Origin: Asparagopsis taxiformis
Lineage: Eukaryota; Rhodophyta; Florideophyceae; Bonnemaisoniales; Bonnemaisoniaceae
NCBI GenBank assembly: GCA_030407315.1
Contig: JALQPE010001911.1
Coordinates: 62,001-126,000, forward strand
Length of the DNA stretch: 64,000 nt
Reading direction: 5' to 3'
Numbering within the stretch: the stretch's first letter is position 1; the number at the start of each line of letters is the position of its first letter. A program made the position numbers and the translations under genes. Shown one piece after another: positions 28,362 to 41,100 of this stretch. Under the pieces are notes generated by a model. It saw nothing but the letters and a program-made list of their open reading frames with translations. It made no database searches and was not told where the DNA came from.

Positions 28362-30809
28362 CTATTCCTCATCCGTTCCAACTCCGCGATACCCGCTCAC
28401 TTTCATCCTCCTTATCAACACTGTACCGGCTCTCATGAAGCTCGTCTCATCTATTGTACTTGTATTCGATGGAATCTCAGCCAGTAATGCCTCCGATACG
28501 AGTTCCTCATCGTCCTCTGTTAGTGATATATCCCCGAGTTGTTCCGATAAAACTCTACAAAGCTGCTTATTAGCTCGAAGATAAGAAAGAGAGCCACTTT
28601 TAGAAGATGACGCAAAAGCTGTCCGGAGTCGATCTTCTTCATCATCTCCATATTCAATATCACATGTCTCCACAGTGGAATAAATATCCGGCGCCTCACG
28701 CACATCACTCGCAGCCTGCTCACTAGATGATAACACAGGTGGCGCGCTATGCGGCGTGCTCTGCCTCGAACTCTTATCAAAGTCTCTATCGGCTTCACGC
28801 TCAGCAATGATCCGGTTCACTTCACCTCTGAGCGGATTCAGTCCTCGAACAAACTGCTCCTCGAGCCCATCAACCAATTCTTTTCTATCCTTGGGATCCA
28901 TTCTCTGCAGGAACGCATCAGAAAGCACGAGTTGTACAACACGAACTGCAATCACATCCTCATGTTCCCAGAACAGTTCCGAGCTACTCGACGGTCCGAG
29001 TTGGAAGCCTGCTCCGCGTCCGTACACGAGTCTTGACGCAACATCGACTGCGCTCGCAACATCAAAATTAAGAATGAGATCCACATCGTCATTCGAAGAC
29101 GCCATTGCAACTGCCATCACAAATGGTACGAGAGCTCTCCCAAATCCAACAAGGCTTGCGTACCGTTTCCTACGTGCATTTCGTTCCAGTTCCGGTCCTA
29201 TTTGTGTGACATCCATCGGCAGACCGGCAACGTGCTTCGCTAATGAATGTACTCGTGTTTCCATGCTTGCAATTCGGGCTGTGATGACCTGATATACCTG
29301 CGCTTTGACAGTTGCCAAGTCTGGTACAGAATCTCTCGCTAGGTCACTGAACAGACTGCCAGTTCGCACAGTTTCTACATCCTCCTCTGAAAGTATACCT
29401 GCTTCCTCTGCGTCGCGGAGAATTCGCGATGCAACTTCCTGCGAGCGGTAAGAACGAAGGAGCTTTGGCAGCTCACAATACAGTTTGTCATATAGAAATG
29501 ATTCATCTGCAATGTCATTGTCAGTGTTAATCAGTGATCCTCTGTCTGCCGAAAGTGTCCGCACACATAAATGACCAATGTACACATCTGCAAGTGTGCG
29601 TACTTTCTTAAGACTGAAGTCAGCTGCAATGGCCTGCGCAACTGTATTAGGCTCCAACGGTTGTCCACCGTTTACAAACTGGAAAAACACACGAGATATC
29701 TCGGAGACGTGATCAGTCTCCGACGGCCCGGACTGGGCGAACAAACCGCGTCGAGATGGAGGCTGCAATTCGAATAACGCGGCTGTACAATCGGAAGCAC
29801 CTGTGACAACGTAGCTGCCGCTAGCACTAATAGCACAGCGTTGTACGCGTGAAGTGTCAGAATGTGATTGCAACTGGGGAAACTTGTACCCACTATATAC
29901 ATTCCATGCCAAGACCAAGCCGTTGTCACCACACGTAACCACTCTTGCACTATCGGATGTGATACTACAACCGAACAATTTTTCGCCAACATCAAACTCC
30001 TGCAAAGCCTTGAGCGTTCTGGCATCCCACACGACGAGTCGTTTACTCTCATCACAAGAAACATACACGCATCCATTACCGGCTGCGTCGCAATCGTTCA
30101 CAAACGAGCTTGAAGCCTTAATCGCGAGGGCCTGACGGGAAGATCTGACGTCCCACGCACGCAGCACGCCGTCAAAGCCGGACGACAAAACCATATTGGC
30201 ATCATTATACATGACGGCAGCAGAGACCTTGGTCGCATGCCCAGTAAAACAATGAGCGGCCACCTGCGCCTCGACGTCCCAGCAGCGCACAGTACTATCA
30301 AAGCCTGCAGAAACGAGCCTTTTTCCGTCGCGACTCAAGTCCACGTCACTGACACGTTCTCTATGCGCGCCCAACGAGGCGGTTCGATGGCCGGTGTTCC
30401 CCTTCCAGACAAGAATGACACCGTCATCGTCACCGGAGGCGCCGATGGAGCCGTTCTCGGTCAACGACACGCCAAACACCGGACTCTTGTGCGCGGTGAC
30501 GACGGCGCGTAGCGAGCGGGTATTGTTTTCGTAGACGTGTACGGCGGGCGCACTGGGCTGGGCTGACGTGGTGATGTATTCGGAAGCATGCTCCGGAAGA
30601 GAGCTGCCTACCGCATGGAAAGCAGCGTCGTGCGATATTGCGACAGCATTTGCAGGGTGTTCAACGTTGAATGTGTGCCGAAGCGTTGCGGAATTGGCGG
30701 GCGCTCGCGTCTCGGAGGACGACGCGACTTGACGCGGGGTTATGTCAGAGCGGGAGGAGATTAGAGATGGACGGAATGGCTGCCATTTCTCGCGACGTCT
30801 GCGGAACAT
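28362..30809 (-). CDS. WD40-repeat protein with large helical C-terminal region
   Basis: An 815-aa protein. Residues ~45-355 form at least six WD40 repeats (GDDDGVILVWKG, GFDSTVRCWDVEA, GFDGVLRAWDVRSS, DESKRLVVWDART, GDNGLVLAWNVYSG), probably a seven-bladed propeller for protein binding. The C-terminal ~450 residues are mainly helical with an alanine-rich middle (ALVPFVMAVAMASSNDDVDL) and no family that I know. The frame runs upstream to a TTG at 30836; the first ATG (MFRRRREK) is at 30809. Acidic segments follow near residues 730-745. A scaffold role is the safest reading. Confidence 0.75.
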   Translation of the reverse strand: MFRRRREKWQPFRPSLISSRSDITPRQVASSSETRAPANSATLRHTFNVEHPANAVAISHDAAFHAVGSSLPEHASEYITTSAQPSAPAVHVYENNTRSLRAVVTAHKSPVFGVSLTENGSIGASGDDDGVILVWKGNTGHRTASLGAHRERVSDVDLSRDGKRLVSAGFDSTVRCWDVEAQVAAHCFTGHATKVSAAVMYNDANMVLSSGFDGVLRAWDVRSSRQALAIKASSSFVNDCDAAGNGCVYVSCDESKRLVVWDARTLKALQEFDVGEKLFGCSITSDSARVVTCGDNGLVLAWNVYSGYKFPQLQSHSDTSRVQRCAISASGSYVVTGASDCTAALFELQPPSRRGLFAQSGPSETDHVSEISRVFFQFVNGGQPLEPNTVAQAIAADFSLKKVRTLADVYIGHLCVRTLSADRGSLINTDNDIADESFLYDKLYCELPKLLRSYRSQEVASRILRDAEEAGILSEEDVETVRTGSLFSDLARDSVPDLATVKAQVYQVITARIASMETRVHSLAKHVAGLPMDVTQIGPELERNARRKRYASLVGFGRALVPFVMAVAMASSNDDVDLILNFDVASAVDVASRLVYGRGAGFQLGPSSSSELFWEHEDVIAVRVVQLVLSDAFLQRMDPKDRKELVDGLEEQFVRGLNPLRGEVNRIIAEREADRDFDKSSRQSTPHSAPPVLSSSEQAASDVREAPDIYSTVETCDIEYGDDEEDRLRTAFASSSKSGSLSYLRANKQLCRVLSEQLGDISLTEDDEELVSEALLAEIPSNTSTIDETSFMRAGTVLIRRMKVSGYRGVGTDEE

Positions 30810-31815
30810 TTTGGGGAGCGGTGTGTTGTAATCCAAACTATTTTGGGAAAGAGGGCTTGGGTTGTTTTCTCTCTACTGCGATGTACTGAATGACGGGATT
30901 TTTTTTCAGGTGATTTTTTTTCAATTTGGCAGCGTAGTCGGCTCCCTCTCCCTCTGTAGACAGGTGTGACACCGTGGCGTCGGTCCTTCCCAGCAATGAC
31001 GTATCCCGTAAATGAGCGCAACCGCCTCCTCATATGTGCTCGCCCATCGAAAGGCAGTATTGTCAGACAGTTGCGGGCCGTATGCAGATTGAGACATGCG
31101 CAAGTCCGCGCTGCCATTGGCGACATGAGCGCAAAATGATAGCAATCATGCTTTCTAGCAACTGTCTATGTTACATTTCGTAGTATTCTCAATTGCCAAG
31201 CTGATTTCAAAACTGCTCGCAACACTTGGCTCGCCATGGCACCACGTATCGAGTACTCAGCGTACATAGTCAATGTTTCGTGTATGTTGATAACAAATGT
31301 GTTGTCGAGTACAACGAGTATTGCGTCATTTGTCTCATGTCGTGTCCTCATTGAAAAGTGCACAGATGTTTGCGTGCTTCGGCAAAGCAAATGACTGCAA
31401 GAGTACTACAACTAGTGCGGTCACTCGTCTCTTGTCGTGTCCCCGTTGCTGCAGAATGGTTTGTTGCTTTTGTCAATTGCTTCAGTGTAGTCACTCGTCT
31501 CTTGCCGTGGCCGTTTTGCAGCCGAACAGGGTGGCATGCTTCCGAGGGTAACCTACCGCTCGCTGAGTTTGTAAACATCACGCGTAACTTACGGCGGCTA
31601 ATACTGTTGACCTTGTAAGTTGAACATCACACATGCTTCATGTGTGACTTTCACGTGACTGGAGCATCGGACACCTGTTGTTCGCTTTGCTCAAGCGCTC
31701 TAGTCAGAAGCCACGTTGTTAACGAGTACCAAGTCCAAAGTATAGCATCTCACTATTTAGTCTATTGCCATTTACACCTAATACACAAAACTAAATTAGT
31801 ACTAAGGAGATCACA
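30810..31815. other. 1 kb intergenic stretch
   Basis: Promoter of the WD40 gene and 3' flank of the Pop4 gene. A poly-T run lies near 30899-30905, and a second near 30916. A partial repeat of the words CACTCGTCTCTTG, C, CGTG occurs at about 31422-31441 and 31494-31510. No gene recognised. Confidence 0.4.
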
Positions 31816-32460
31816 TCACATCGGTCTAAAATACTTTTTCTTAATCTTCTTCGCCGAGCGTTCACTCGCTCGCATGCGAATGCCTTGTAAGTTCAACTCT
31901 ACAGAAAACTTTTCAAACTGGACCGAAATGATCGAGACGTTCTTCGGAACCGTCAACGTGCGATTCGCTTTCACAACGACAATAATCGTATTAGCCGTCT
32001 CGGCGATCAATATTCCCTCCACGCCAACAAGACCAGGGTCTTTCGACCGCACAACTCGTACTGGAGCGCCATGCAAGTCCATACGTAGAATGCGATCACC
32101 CGCTGTTTTCTGCGGTTCATTTCCAACAACGCTTTCTGCATAGCTCTTCCATAGATTCATCAGCGGCACGTAAATGTCATACTTCTGCTCCGCTTTCGGG
32201 ATCGTGATTTTTCCAGCTGCACTGCGCCCTTTTGTTTGCTGCAGTTTAGCAGGTTTCTCGCACTTTCTTGGTGCAGCGGTGTCCAACAGTACCGATTTAT
32301 ATTGCAAATCCGATCGCAATTGTTCTTCGCCAAATTGTCTTGCGCCATACGGATAGGGCAGAAGCCCGGAAAGTGCCGCCGCTACGGGTCGCGCATCTTC
32401 ACCACCTGCGCTTTTGGGGAGAGGATCGTAAAGTTTCGAGCTGTGTTGTTTACCGTCCAT
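31816..32460 (-). CDS. POP4: RNase P/MRP protein subunit Pop4 (Rpp29)
   Basis: A 214-aa subunit of nuclear RNase P and RNase MRP, which mature tRNA 5' ends and rRNA. The conserved core is obvious: YDIYVPLMNLWKSY, then MDLHGAPVRVVRSKDPGLVG, GILIAETANTIIVV, the VPKNVS loop, and a C-terminal RASERSAKKIKKK. This is the Sm-like Rpp29 fold with its terminal basic helix. The ATG at 32460 is used. It is preceded by a pyrimidine tract ending in CTTTCAG on the minus strand, which looks like a 3' splice site, so a 5' UTR intron or a short upstream coding exon is possible. Same strand as threonine synthase, whose stop is ~190 bp upstream. Confidence 0.9.
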   Translation of the reverse strand: MDGKQHSSKLYDPLPKSAGGEDARPVAAALSGLLPYPYGARQFGEEQLRSDLQYKSVLLDTAAPRKCEKPAKLQQTKGRSAAGKITIPKAEQKYDIYVPLMNLWKSYAESVVGNEPQKTAGDRILRMDLHGAPVRVVRSKDPGLVGVEGILIAETANTIIVVVKANRTLTVPKNVSIISVQFEKFSVELNLQGIRMRASERSAKKIKKKYFRPM

Positions 32461-32647
32461 GATCAAACCTGAAAGAGAAAGTGCGTCAAGTAACACAGGC
32501 TGGGATACAGCTGACAGGCGGTGTTGGTCGATTTTTCTCCATTTTACAAATCATTTCCGAGGCTAAATTCCGACGTCCCAACTCTCTTCGCAGTCGCAAG
32601 AGCACCATTTACCAGAGTGAGCAGCTACAAATTACATGTTCAACTTC

Positions 32648-34592
<1,945 letters not shown>

Positions 34593-35915
34593 ATGGCAGG
34601 TTCTCTGTTCAGTGCTGAAATCTGGGCAAAGCTCCAAACACACCCAGAAGCTGCCGCACTTTTCGCCGACCCATCTTTCCGCACCATGGTAGATGAAATC
34701 CGCAACGATCCCTCCGCTCTCTCCAAGCACATCTCCGACCCGCGAGTACTCAAGCTATTTAGCATTGCAGCCCAACAATCAAACGCTGCTGCCTCTCAGA
34801 ATACAGGTATGACCGAGGTAACAGACATGGACGCCGAGGATGGCGCTCCCGTTCAGCAAACGAAAGAAGCACCGAAACCCAAACCAGCTCCTGCATCCCC
34901 ACAGCCAGTCCCGGAAGAGCAGCTCACAGATGCTCAGCGATCATTGAAAGAAAAAGAACGCGGTACCGAGGCGTACAAGAAACGCGACTTTGAAACCGCA
35001 ATTGCCTGTTATACCAAAGCCCTCGAACTCGACCCCGATAACATGTCGCTATTGACAAATCGTGCAGCAGCTAAACTGGAGGCCGGCGATATGCACGGCT
35101 GCATCGAAGATTGTCAGGCAGCCATCGACCAGAATGCCGAGAGAGGTCTAAGGACTGACTTCAAAATTATTGCTCGCGCATACGGAAGAATGGGAAACGC
35201 CTATTTGAAGCTCGAGGATTTCGACAATGCTATCAGCTCGTTTGAGAAGAGTCTTGTCGAGTTTAGCGACAGCAAAATCACTCGAGCATTGCGAGAGGCC
35301 GAGAGAACCAAAGCAAAGAAGGCTGAGGAGGCATACATAAATCCGGAAATATCTCAACAGGTTCGTGCCGAAGGTAACGAACTCTTCAAGGCAGGTAAAT
35401 TCCCGGAGAGTATTGCCAAATATTCAGAAGCTATCAAAAGGAATCCAAAGGATGCAGCGCCATTTTCCAACCGCGCCGCCGCCTACATGAAGCTTGGAGA
35501 ATTTCCAATGGCAATGAAGGATTGCGATCGCTGTCTGGAGATCGATCCGACATTTGTGAAGGCTTATATTAGAAAGGGTAACATTCACTTCTTCATGAAG
35601 GAGTTCCACAAGTGTCTCACGGTGTATGAGAAGGGCCTCAAACTTGATCCGAAGAATAAGGAACTACAACAGGGCCTCATGAAGACGCAGATTCGTATTC
35701 AAGAACAACAAAACTCGGGACAAGTGGATGAGGCACAGGTGAAACAAGCTATGCAAGACCCGGAGATCCAGCAGATTCTTTCCGATCCACAAGTGAATAA
35801 CATGCTCAAGCAGATGCAAGAGGATCCCAAGTTTGCTGCACAGGCCATGCGCGATCCAGAGATCGCCTCCAAGGTGCAAAAGCTCATCGCAGCGGGTGTT
35901 CTCAGGGTTGGTTAG
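34593..35915 (+). CDS. STI1/Hop cochaperone lacking TPR1
   Basis: A 440-aa Hsp70-Hsp90 organising protein. Order: DP1-like helical module (residues ~5-60, with Asp-Pro at 26 and 49), a linker, TPR2A (~117-232), TPR2B (~252-370) and a C-terminal DP2 (~380-437, DPEIQQILSDPQVNNML...DPEIASKVQKLIAAG). Yeast Sti1 and human Hop are ~540-590 aa because of an N-terminal Hsp70-binding TPR1, which is absent. The 290 bp upstream contains no coding sequence for it. In TPR2A, the clamp Asn of the Gly-Asn pair is Thr125 (ERGTEAYKK), while Asn156 and the two basic residues (ARAYGR) are kept. Hsp90 tail binding may be weaker. Confidence 0.88.
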   Translation: MAGSLFSAEIWAKLQTHPEAAALFADPSFRTMVDEIRNDPSALSKHISDPRVLKLFSIAAQQSNAAASQNTGMTEVTDMDAEDGAPVQQTKEAPKPKPAPASPQPVPEEQLTDAQRSLKEKERGTEAYKKRDFETAIACYTKALELDPDNMSLLTNRAAAKLEAGDMHGCIEDCQAAIDQNAERGLRTDFKIIARAYGRMGNAYLKLEDFDNAISSFEKSLVEFSDSKITRALREAERTKAKKAEEAYINPEISQQVRAEGNELFKAGKFPESIAKYSEAIKRNPKDAAPFSNRAAAYMKLGEFPMAMKDCDRCLEIDPTFVKAYIRKGNIHFFMKEFHKCLTVYEKGLKLDPKNKELQQGLMKTQIRIQEQQNSGQVDEAQVKQAMQDPEIQQILSDPQVNNMLKQMQEDPKFAAQAMRDPEIASKVQKLIAAGVLRVG

Positions 35916-36226
35916 ATTGAATAATGTGTGTAGTTTTTGAACGGCGTTTCCGTTAGCTCTGTCTGAGGTTCAGCTTGTTAAAATTAGTTTGTCTGCCTCA
36001 AACAACTTTGCAGTTGTAACGCAAAACATTACAAGCAAGTTATTACAGGCAGTTACATGGATTTAACGGTTCTTAAATTGTTCTCATCACTACAATTAAT
36101 TCTATGAATATCATTAAGACATGCGTCCAGGCTGGATTCTACTCGTTAGGCAATAAAGGCAGCTAAACTCTTGCAGTGGTTGGCAGGACAGACAGACAGT
36201 TGCTCAAGTTAACAGTTGTTTTCTGT
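35916..36226. other. Convergent 3' intergenic region
   Basis: About 310 bp, AT-rich, with a GACAGACAGACAG run at 36188-36200. Nothing else recognised. Confidence 0.4.
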
Positions 36227-37750
36227 TCATTTCAGCTTTTTGATGCTGCTAGAGACGAGGAATGGTGGCAGCGGGTTGTGCGTCTGCTTGTAACATTTCT
36301 CCAGCCAGTATCGTGAATCTGATGACAAAGGTCGACTAATTGGAATTGCGAGGAAAACATGGAGACCTAATGCCATGATGCCCATGCCGAGCGGAATTCC
36401 AGCGATGTATTTGCCGTGTTTCAACAGCGTTTTCACAAATGACCAGCACATCAGCGCAATGCCAATACAGAATATTACAACGGCTACAACCATGAGCAGT
36501 AAAGTTTTCTGCCACGATATATCTTTTGTCGAGCCGTTAATCTTCTCAAACATTTCCTTGAAACCGGCTGTTCTACCCGTAGCGGCACCACGGTACAAAG
36601 TATCTGGCAGGTCGTATCGTGGACTCGATCCGTAAAAACTTTCCCACAACACTTTCGTCGGCTTGATCGAAATACCTCTTCGTCGCTTCTCAATTAATTC
36701 GGCCTTTTCATCCTCTTCGAGCATGTCGATATCAGAGTGTGACGAAGACATCGCCTCTAATTCAGTTTCATGAGAACGGTTGACGCCGATGGGCTCGTGT
36801 TTAATTACATGCCCAATGAGCATTGTGCAATCGTGCTTGTACTCTGCCGTGCAGGAGAGATGCATGTGCCACATGATGTTGATATCATTCATAGGGACTA
36901 GGAAAGCATCCGGTGCTTTGTTATGCAATGCGAGGAATTGTAAATAACGTTGATAGGCACGGTTGAGGTATGCGTTGGTTTCGAACAGCTCCATATCATT
37001 CCAATCCTCCGCGACAAGCTGATACAAGAACGACTTTTGGATGCGAGCAGCCTCAACAAGATCATATTCCAACAATGTCAAAAAGGACGCTCGGGACATT
37101 TCATTGGTATACGACGTAATCTTCTGACGTTGCTTAGCCTCCTCCTCTTCATACGTATAGGATAGCAAGTATTTGGGCATGAAAGGCTCGTACGGATAGA
37201 CAATATTCCATAAACGTCTTGTAGGCTTACTTTGGGCATCCTCGCCGTCACTGAACTTGAATGCAGAAAATATGGTCGTTGCACACGCGGCATGCAAATG
37301 TTCGACGGTGGCCTGATCACCGGCAGCAGCGAAATTGGCAAGGTCCGACATATATGCGGTTGGATTGAGTCGATGACAATGCCAGACCCATGCGATGTCA
37401 ATTGGCGGGACCAAGGCCGATGTATCGAGCCACAAACCGCCTTTGGTGAAATTTTTCGCGCGAATCTCATCCACTTTTGTCGCAAAGGCGGTGGCAGCGT
37501 ACATCGGCGGTTCGGTTTGTACGGTTGAATCTGGCCGAGTGTGAAGGGCTGCCAAGAGTGGCAGCCAGAGCGCCTCGTAGCGCCAAATGGCGCGTTGCAA
37601 CGCGGGTCCTTCGTAGAGCGATTCGAGCGTGAGGTCGACGGCTTTCACAAAGTATATCATGTTGCGGGCTGCACGAATGTACTCTGGAAGCGAGTGAGAG
37701 AGATTTCGTTGCATGCTCAGCAACTCTTGGTGAAGCGTTTGGGAATCCAT
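36227..37750 (-). CDS. DUF1399/GRDP-like protein with C-terminal membrane hairpin
   Basis: A 507-aa protein. The DUF1399 (glycine-rich-domain-containing protein-like) signature occurs twice: VPPIDIAWVWHCHRLNPTAY at ~113-132 and VPMNDINIMWHMHLSCTAEY at ~285-304, each an Asp-Ile-x2-x-Trp-x2-His-x2 repeat. An acidic Ser-rich linker (~330-350) follows. The C-terminal ~90 residues contain two hydrophobic segments (TLLLMVVAVVIFCIGIALMCW at ~408-428 and GIPLGMGIMALGLHVFLAI at ~443-461), so the protein is probably membrane-bound. Plant and fungal relatives are usually soluble with a glycine-rich tail. The biochemical role of DUF1399 is not settled. The ATG at 37750 opens the frame. Confidence 0.75.
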   Translation of the reverse strand: MDSQTLHQELLSMQRNLSHSLPEYIRAARNMIYFVKAVDLTLESLYEGPALQRAIWRYEALWLPLLAALHTRPDSTVQTEPPMYAATAFATKVDEIRAKNFTKGGLWLDTSALVPPIDIAWVWHCHRLNPTAYMSDLANFAAAGDQATVEHLHAACATTIFSAFKFSDGEDAQSKPTRRLWNIVYPYEPFMPKYLLSYTYEEEEAKQRQKITSYTNEMSRASFLTLLEYDLVEAARIQKSFLYQLVAEDWNDMELFETNAYLNRAYQRYLQFLALHNKAPDAFLVPMNDINIMWHMHLSCTAEYKHDCTMLIGHVIKHEPIGVNRSHETELEAMSSSHSDIDMLEEDEKAELIEKRRRGISIKPTKVLWESFYGSSPRYDLPDTLYRGAATGRTAGFKEMFEKINGSTKDISWQKTLLLMVVAVVIFCIGIALMCWSFVKTLLKHGKYIAGIPLGMGIMALGLHVFLAIPISRPLSSDSRYWLEKCYKQTHNPLPPFLVSSSIKKLK

Positions 37751-38181
37751 GGTGTGTGGCGCAAGGAGGGTTGCTATGAGTCGGCTCGCTGTTGGAGGTG
37801 GTCCGCTTTATCTCTCTGTCTATCAAGAGATAGTAGACGAGCTGGGAATAGATTACATCAAAATAATCAAGAAAATGTAAGTGTAACGGACATTCCATTG
37901 GACGCTCCAATGCATCCAATTGATAGTATGCTTTCGGTATGACTCTGTGAACTGATCGATCAATTAAAACAGGGCACTTGTAATTCCCTCCAAATCGAGT
38001 TACCAATTAAAACTATATGATCGGTCGAACTGTACAACTCAACGAGACTACTATACTCCGTATATCAATTCAAACGGCTCAAACTGTTCAACCCGCGTCG
38101 TTCGTTATCCCTCGGCCTGACCAGCCTCCAAATTTTTGTCCAGGCCTCATCTAGCACCGCGCATCCCGTCGATCCACTGCC
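37751..38181. promoter_or_regulatory. Divergent promoter, DUF1399 and Nup96 genes
   Basis: About 430 bp between divergent ATGs. AT-rich, without a standout motif. Confidence 0.35.
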
Positions 38182-41100
38182 ATGCCGCTCCATCTTCGAA
38201 GCAATGAATACCATCATGAAATCCAGTTCCCAACCCTGTCGTCAACACCTCCACCTGGCGCAACTGACCATCTCACATGGGGTCCATCACAAATCCACAT
38301 AAGTTCCGGCACCTATCTCGACGCAGCAGCAAACATCTGGTTTCACATTCCCGATGTAAACCTGCAATCCGCGCAACGCTGGTGTGAAAAGCAAAAAATC
38401 ACCTACCTAGGCGCATGGCATTCGCACTCCTCCGACCTCAGAGGCTTTGGATTCTCAGTTGCCCATTTCTCACGCTATCGATACGTCGACACTGATTCCG
38501 ACGAAGAAAACGCCCCCGACGATCCATCTGCGCCGCCAGTTCCTTCACAACCTGCCGCACGCCCCGCGCCGCGAGTCTCACCGCTAGCCGACGTCGCGTC
38601 TCTGCGTGATATAGACGATGATGAGCCAGCGACCGTTGAACTGCAACAGACACGTCCACAGTCCGCACAATATCCATATCGACAGTCTGTTTTGCGCGGT
38701 CCGGGGCGAACACCGGCTGTTCGAAACGTCCCCGAATCCCCGCCTCAGCAACGCTCCACGAGAAGACCTCGCATGTCGATGCCTGGTTTGGATGTAGATG
38801 AGGATATGGATTCTGGATCGACGAGTGTTGGTGACGATCACGACGAATCTCAAGACATTGATGCGCAGGAGTTTTCGCCATCTGCGAATATGACGCACAG
38901 CGATGACGATCATCAACTCGCGGTTTATCAACCGCCTAAACGACACTATGATTCCAGTATAGACGCACCAAAATTGCATATGCTTCGTGCAGCGCTATTT
39001 GATGAAAACCAAATTGACGCGCGACCGTCGCCGTTTCGCATGGGCACAGTGGACGAACCTCCATTTGGTCAAGACGTGAAGATGGAGGATATACCAGGAG
39101 CGAAAACTGAGCCATCTGAGCACGATTTATACGAGCTTCCTGTAGAAGAAGAAGAAGTTGAATCTGATGATGATGAAGATTATATAGAGGGGGAAAACGG
39201 TCAAATGGGCGCAATCGCCCGCGAAGGAATCCATCTCGACTCCATGTTTCCGATATCTGCTCTGCCATTTCCGTTGTCTGTCGACTCGATCGCTGCATCG
39301 AAAGAAGGCGTTTCAAAAGATACGGGTCTGATGCTCGGTCGCTCAACACGATTGGCTTTTCACCAAAATGGTGCTCTTGCCCAAACAATGTATGGCGACA
39401 CGCGTGCAGATGCATTCCCCTCCCATGGATTTTGTATTCGGTTGGATAATATTCACGCGACAAATTATGCTCTCTCTGATGACTGGGTGAGAAACGCCTT
39501 GCGTATACACTGTGATGCGTGGTATACTTCCCATCTTGACGCGGCTGAGCTTCCTGATGAAGCCCATAACTCGATCAAACTTTCAGGCAAGCTGGGAGCC
39601 ATAAAAGTTCCCAGTCTTCGTGCAGCTTTCCGATTTGGTATTGTTGCAGACAGAATAATGGAGCAATTTGTAGAAGAACTGAAACGAACCCACGAGGGGG
39701 AGGATGAAAATGCCCTGCATGCACAAGTGGCGGTTTGGCTGCTGTTAGCACTTTACAAGAACGGTGATATCCCAGGGACAGAGGGCGAAGACACATTGCT
39801 GCGAAGACTTGCACTGTGGGGAGAGGGCCCAGCCGGTACAGCCTTTGATGAAGAAATGCCGAAAGAGGTAAGCCTACGCAAAGCGCTTCTGTTGCTCACA
39901 ATTGGAGATGTCGAAAATGCCGTGGCTGTAGCAATTGAAAGTGGGAATCTTCGGCTGGCAATGCTCATGTCGCGGGCACTTGAGGTGACCAAAGAAGACC
40001 TCCGAGCAGATGCGGAAGCGCAGCTTGTCGCGTACGGTGTCGTGGAGCAACCGGATGAAAACATTGAATCCCAGCCTAGAGCCGCTGATGATGAAGAGAA
40101 GTGGGATCGTTGTCTAGAAGACTTTGAAGAAGAATCAGCTGTGTCCGTGGACGAAAGAATGATTCTGTTGATTCTTGCTGGTCATATAGCTCCAGTAGCT
40201 AGATATCTTGGATTGTCGTGGTATCGTATGTTTATCATGGAGCTTTTGCACGGCGCTGGATCATCTGAAAGCACACAAGCAGAACGTGTATCAGATGCTG
40301 TGCAAGCAGTGACAAAGTCAGGTATTCCCACATATGCCGCACACGGCAATAGTCTGGACACAGACGTTGTATATCATCTGCTGCGACTTTACGCGGATCC
40401 TACCGCGTCATATCCGCTTACTTCAGGAGTGTATGAGAATGGTAGCTATGGTGTGAAGTACTGTCCAATGGATTCACGCTTTTCGTGGCTTTTGCATCAA
40501 ATCCTATCTGCGCTAATTCCGCAGGCAACGACAAAGCGTGCGGCAGTGGTCCTCGCAGATGCCTATTCATCGCAATTGCGATCAATGGACATGCCGCTGT
40601 GGGCGTTCTATGTGCTGTGCACTGGCGGAGGTTCACCGGACGTTTTGAAGAATTGTCTCATTCGCGATTGGCCACAAATGGCGGACGACTATGTCGATTG
40701 GAAATGCGATGAGCTAGAGTCGCTTGTGACGAAACCATCCACCAGCGGTGAAGGTGGCATGGAGGACGAAGAATCTGCGGATACTGAAGGTATCATGCAT
40801 GCGGAAGCTTTCCTCACGGCAGTGCTCGGTGTGCCAACATCGTGGATTGACGAAGCGAAAGCCGTTGCGAAGTACAGCAGTGGCGACCAGTTGGGTTCTT
40901 GCCGCCACTGGATTGCGTCTGGTACGGAAGAAGGTGCTTCGTTTGCGCACGACGTGTTGGCAAGTGAAGTTTTCCCAGAGCTGGTGTCCAAGTTTGATAG
41001 CGCTTCAATGACAACAGTTGCAGATCTACTCACGAAGCTTTCCACTTGTCAACATGTGTCCAACTGGTCGTGTGCGGGTGGCGTGATTTTGGATTATTTG

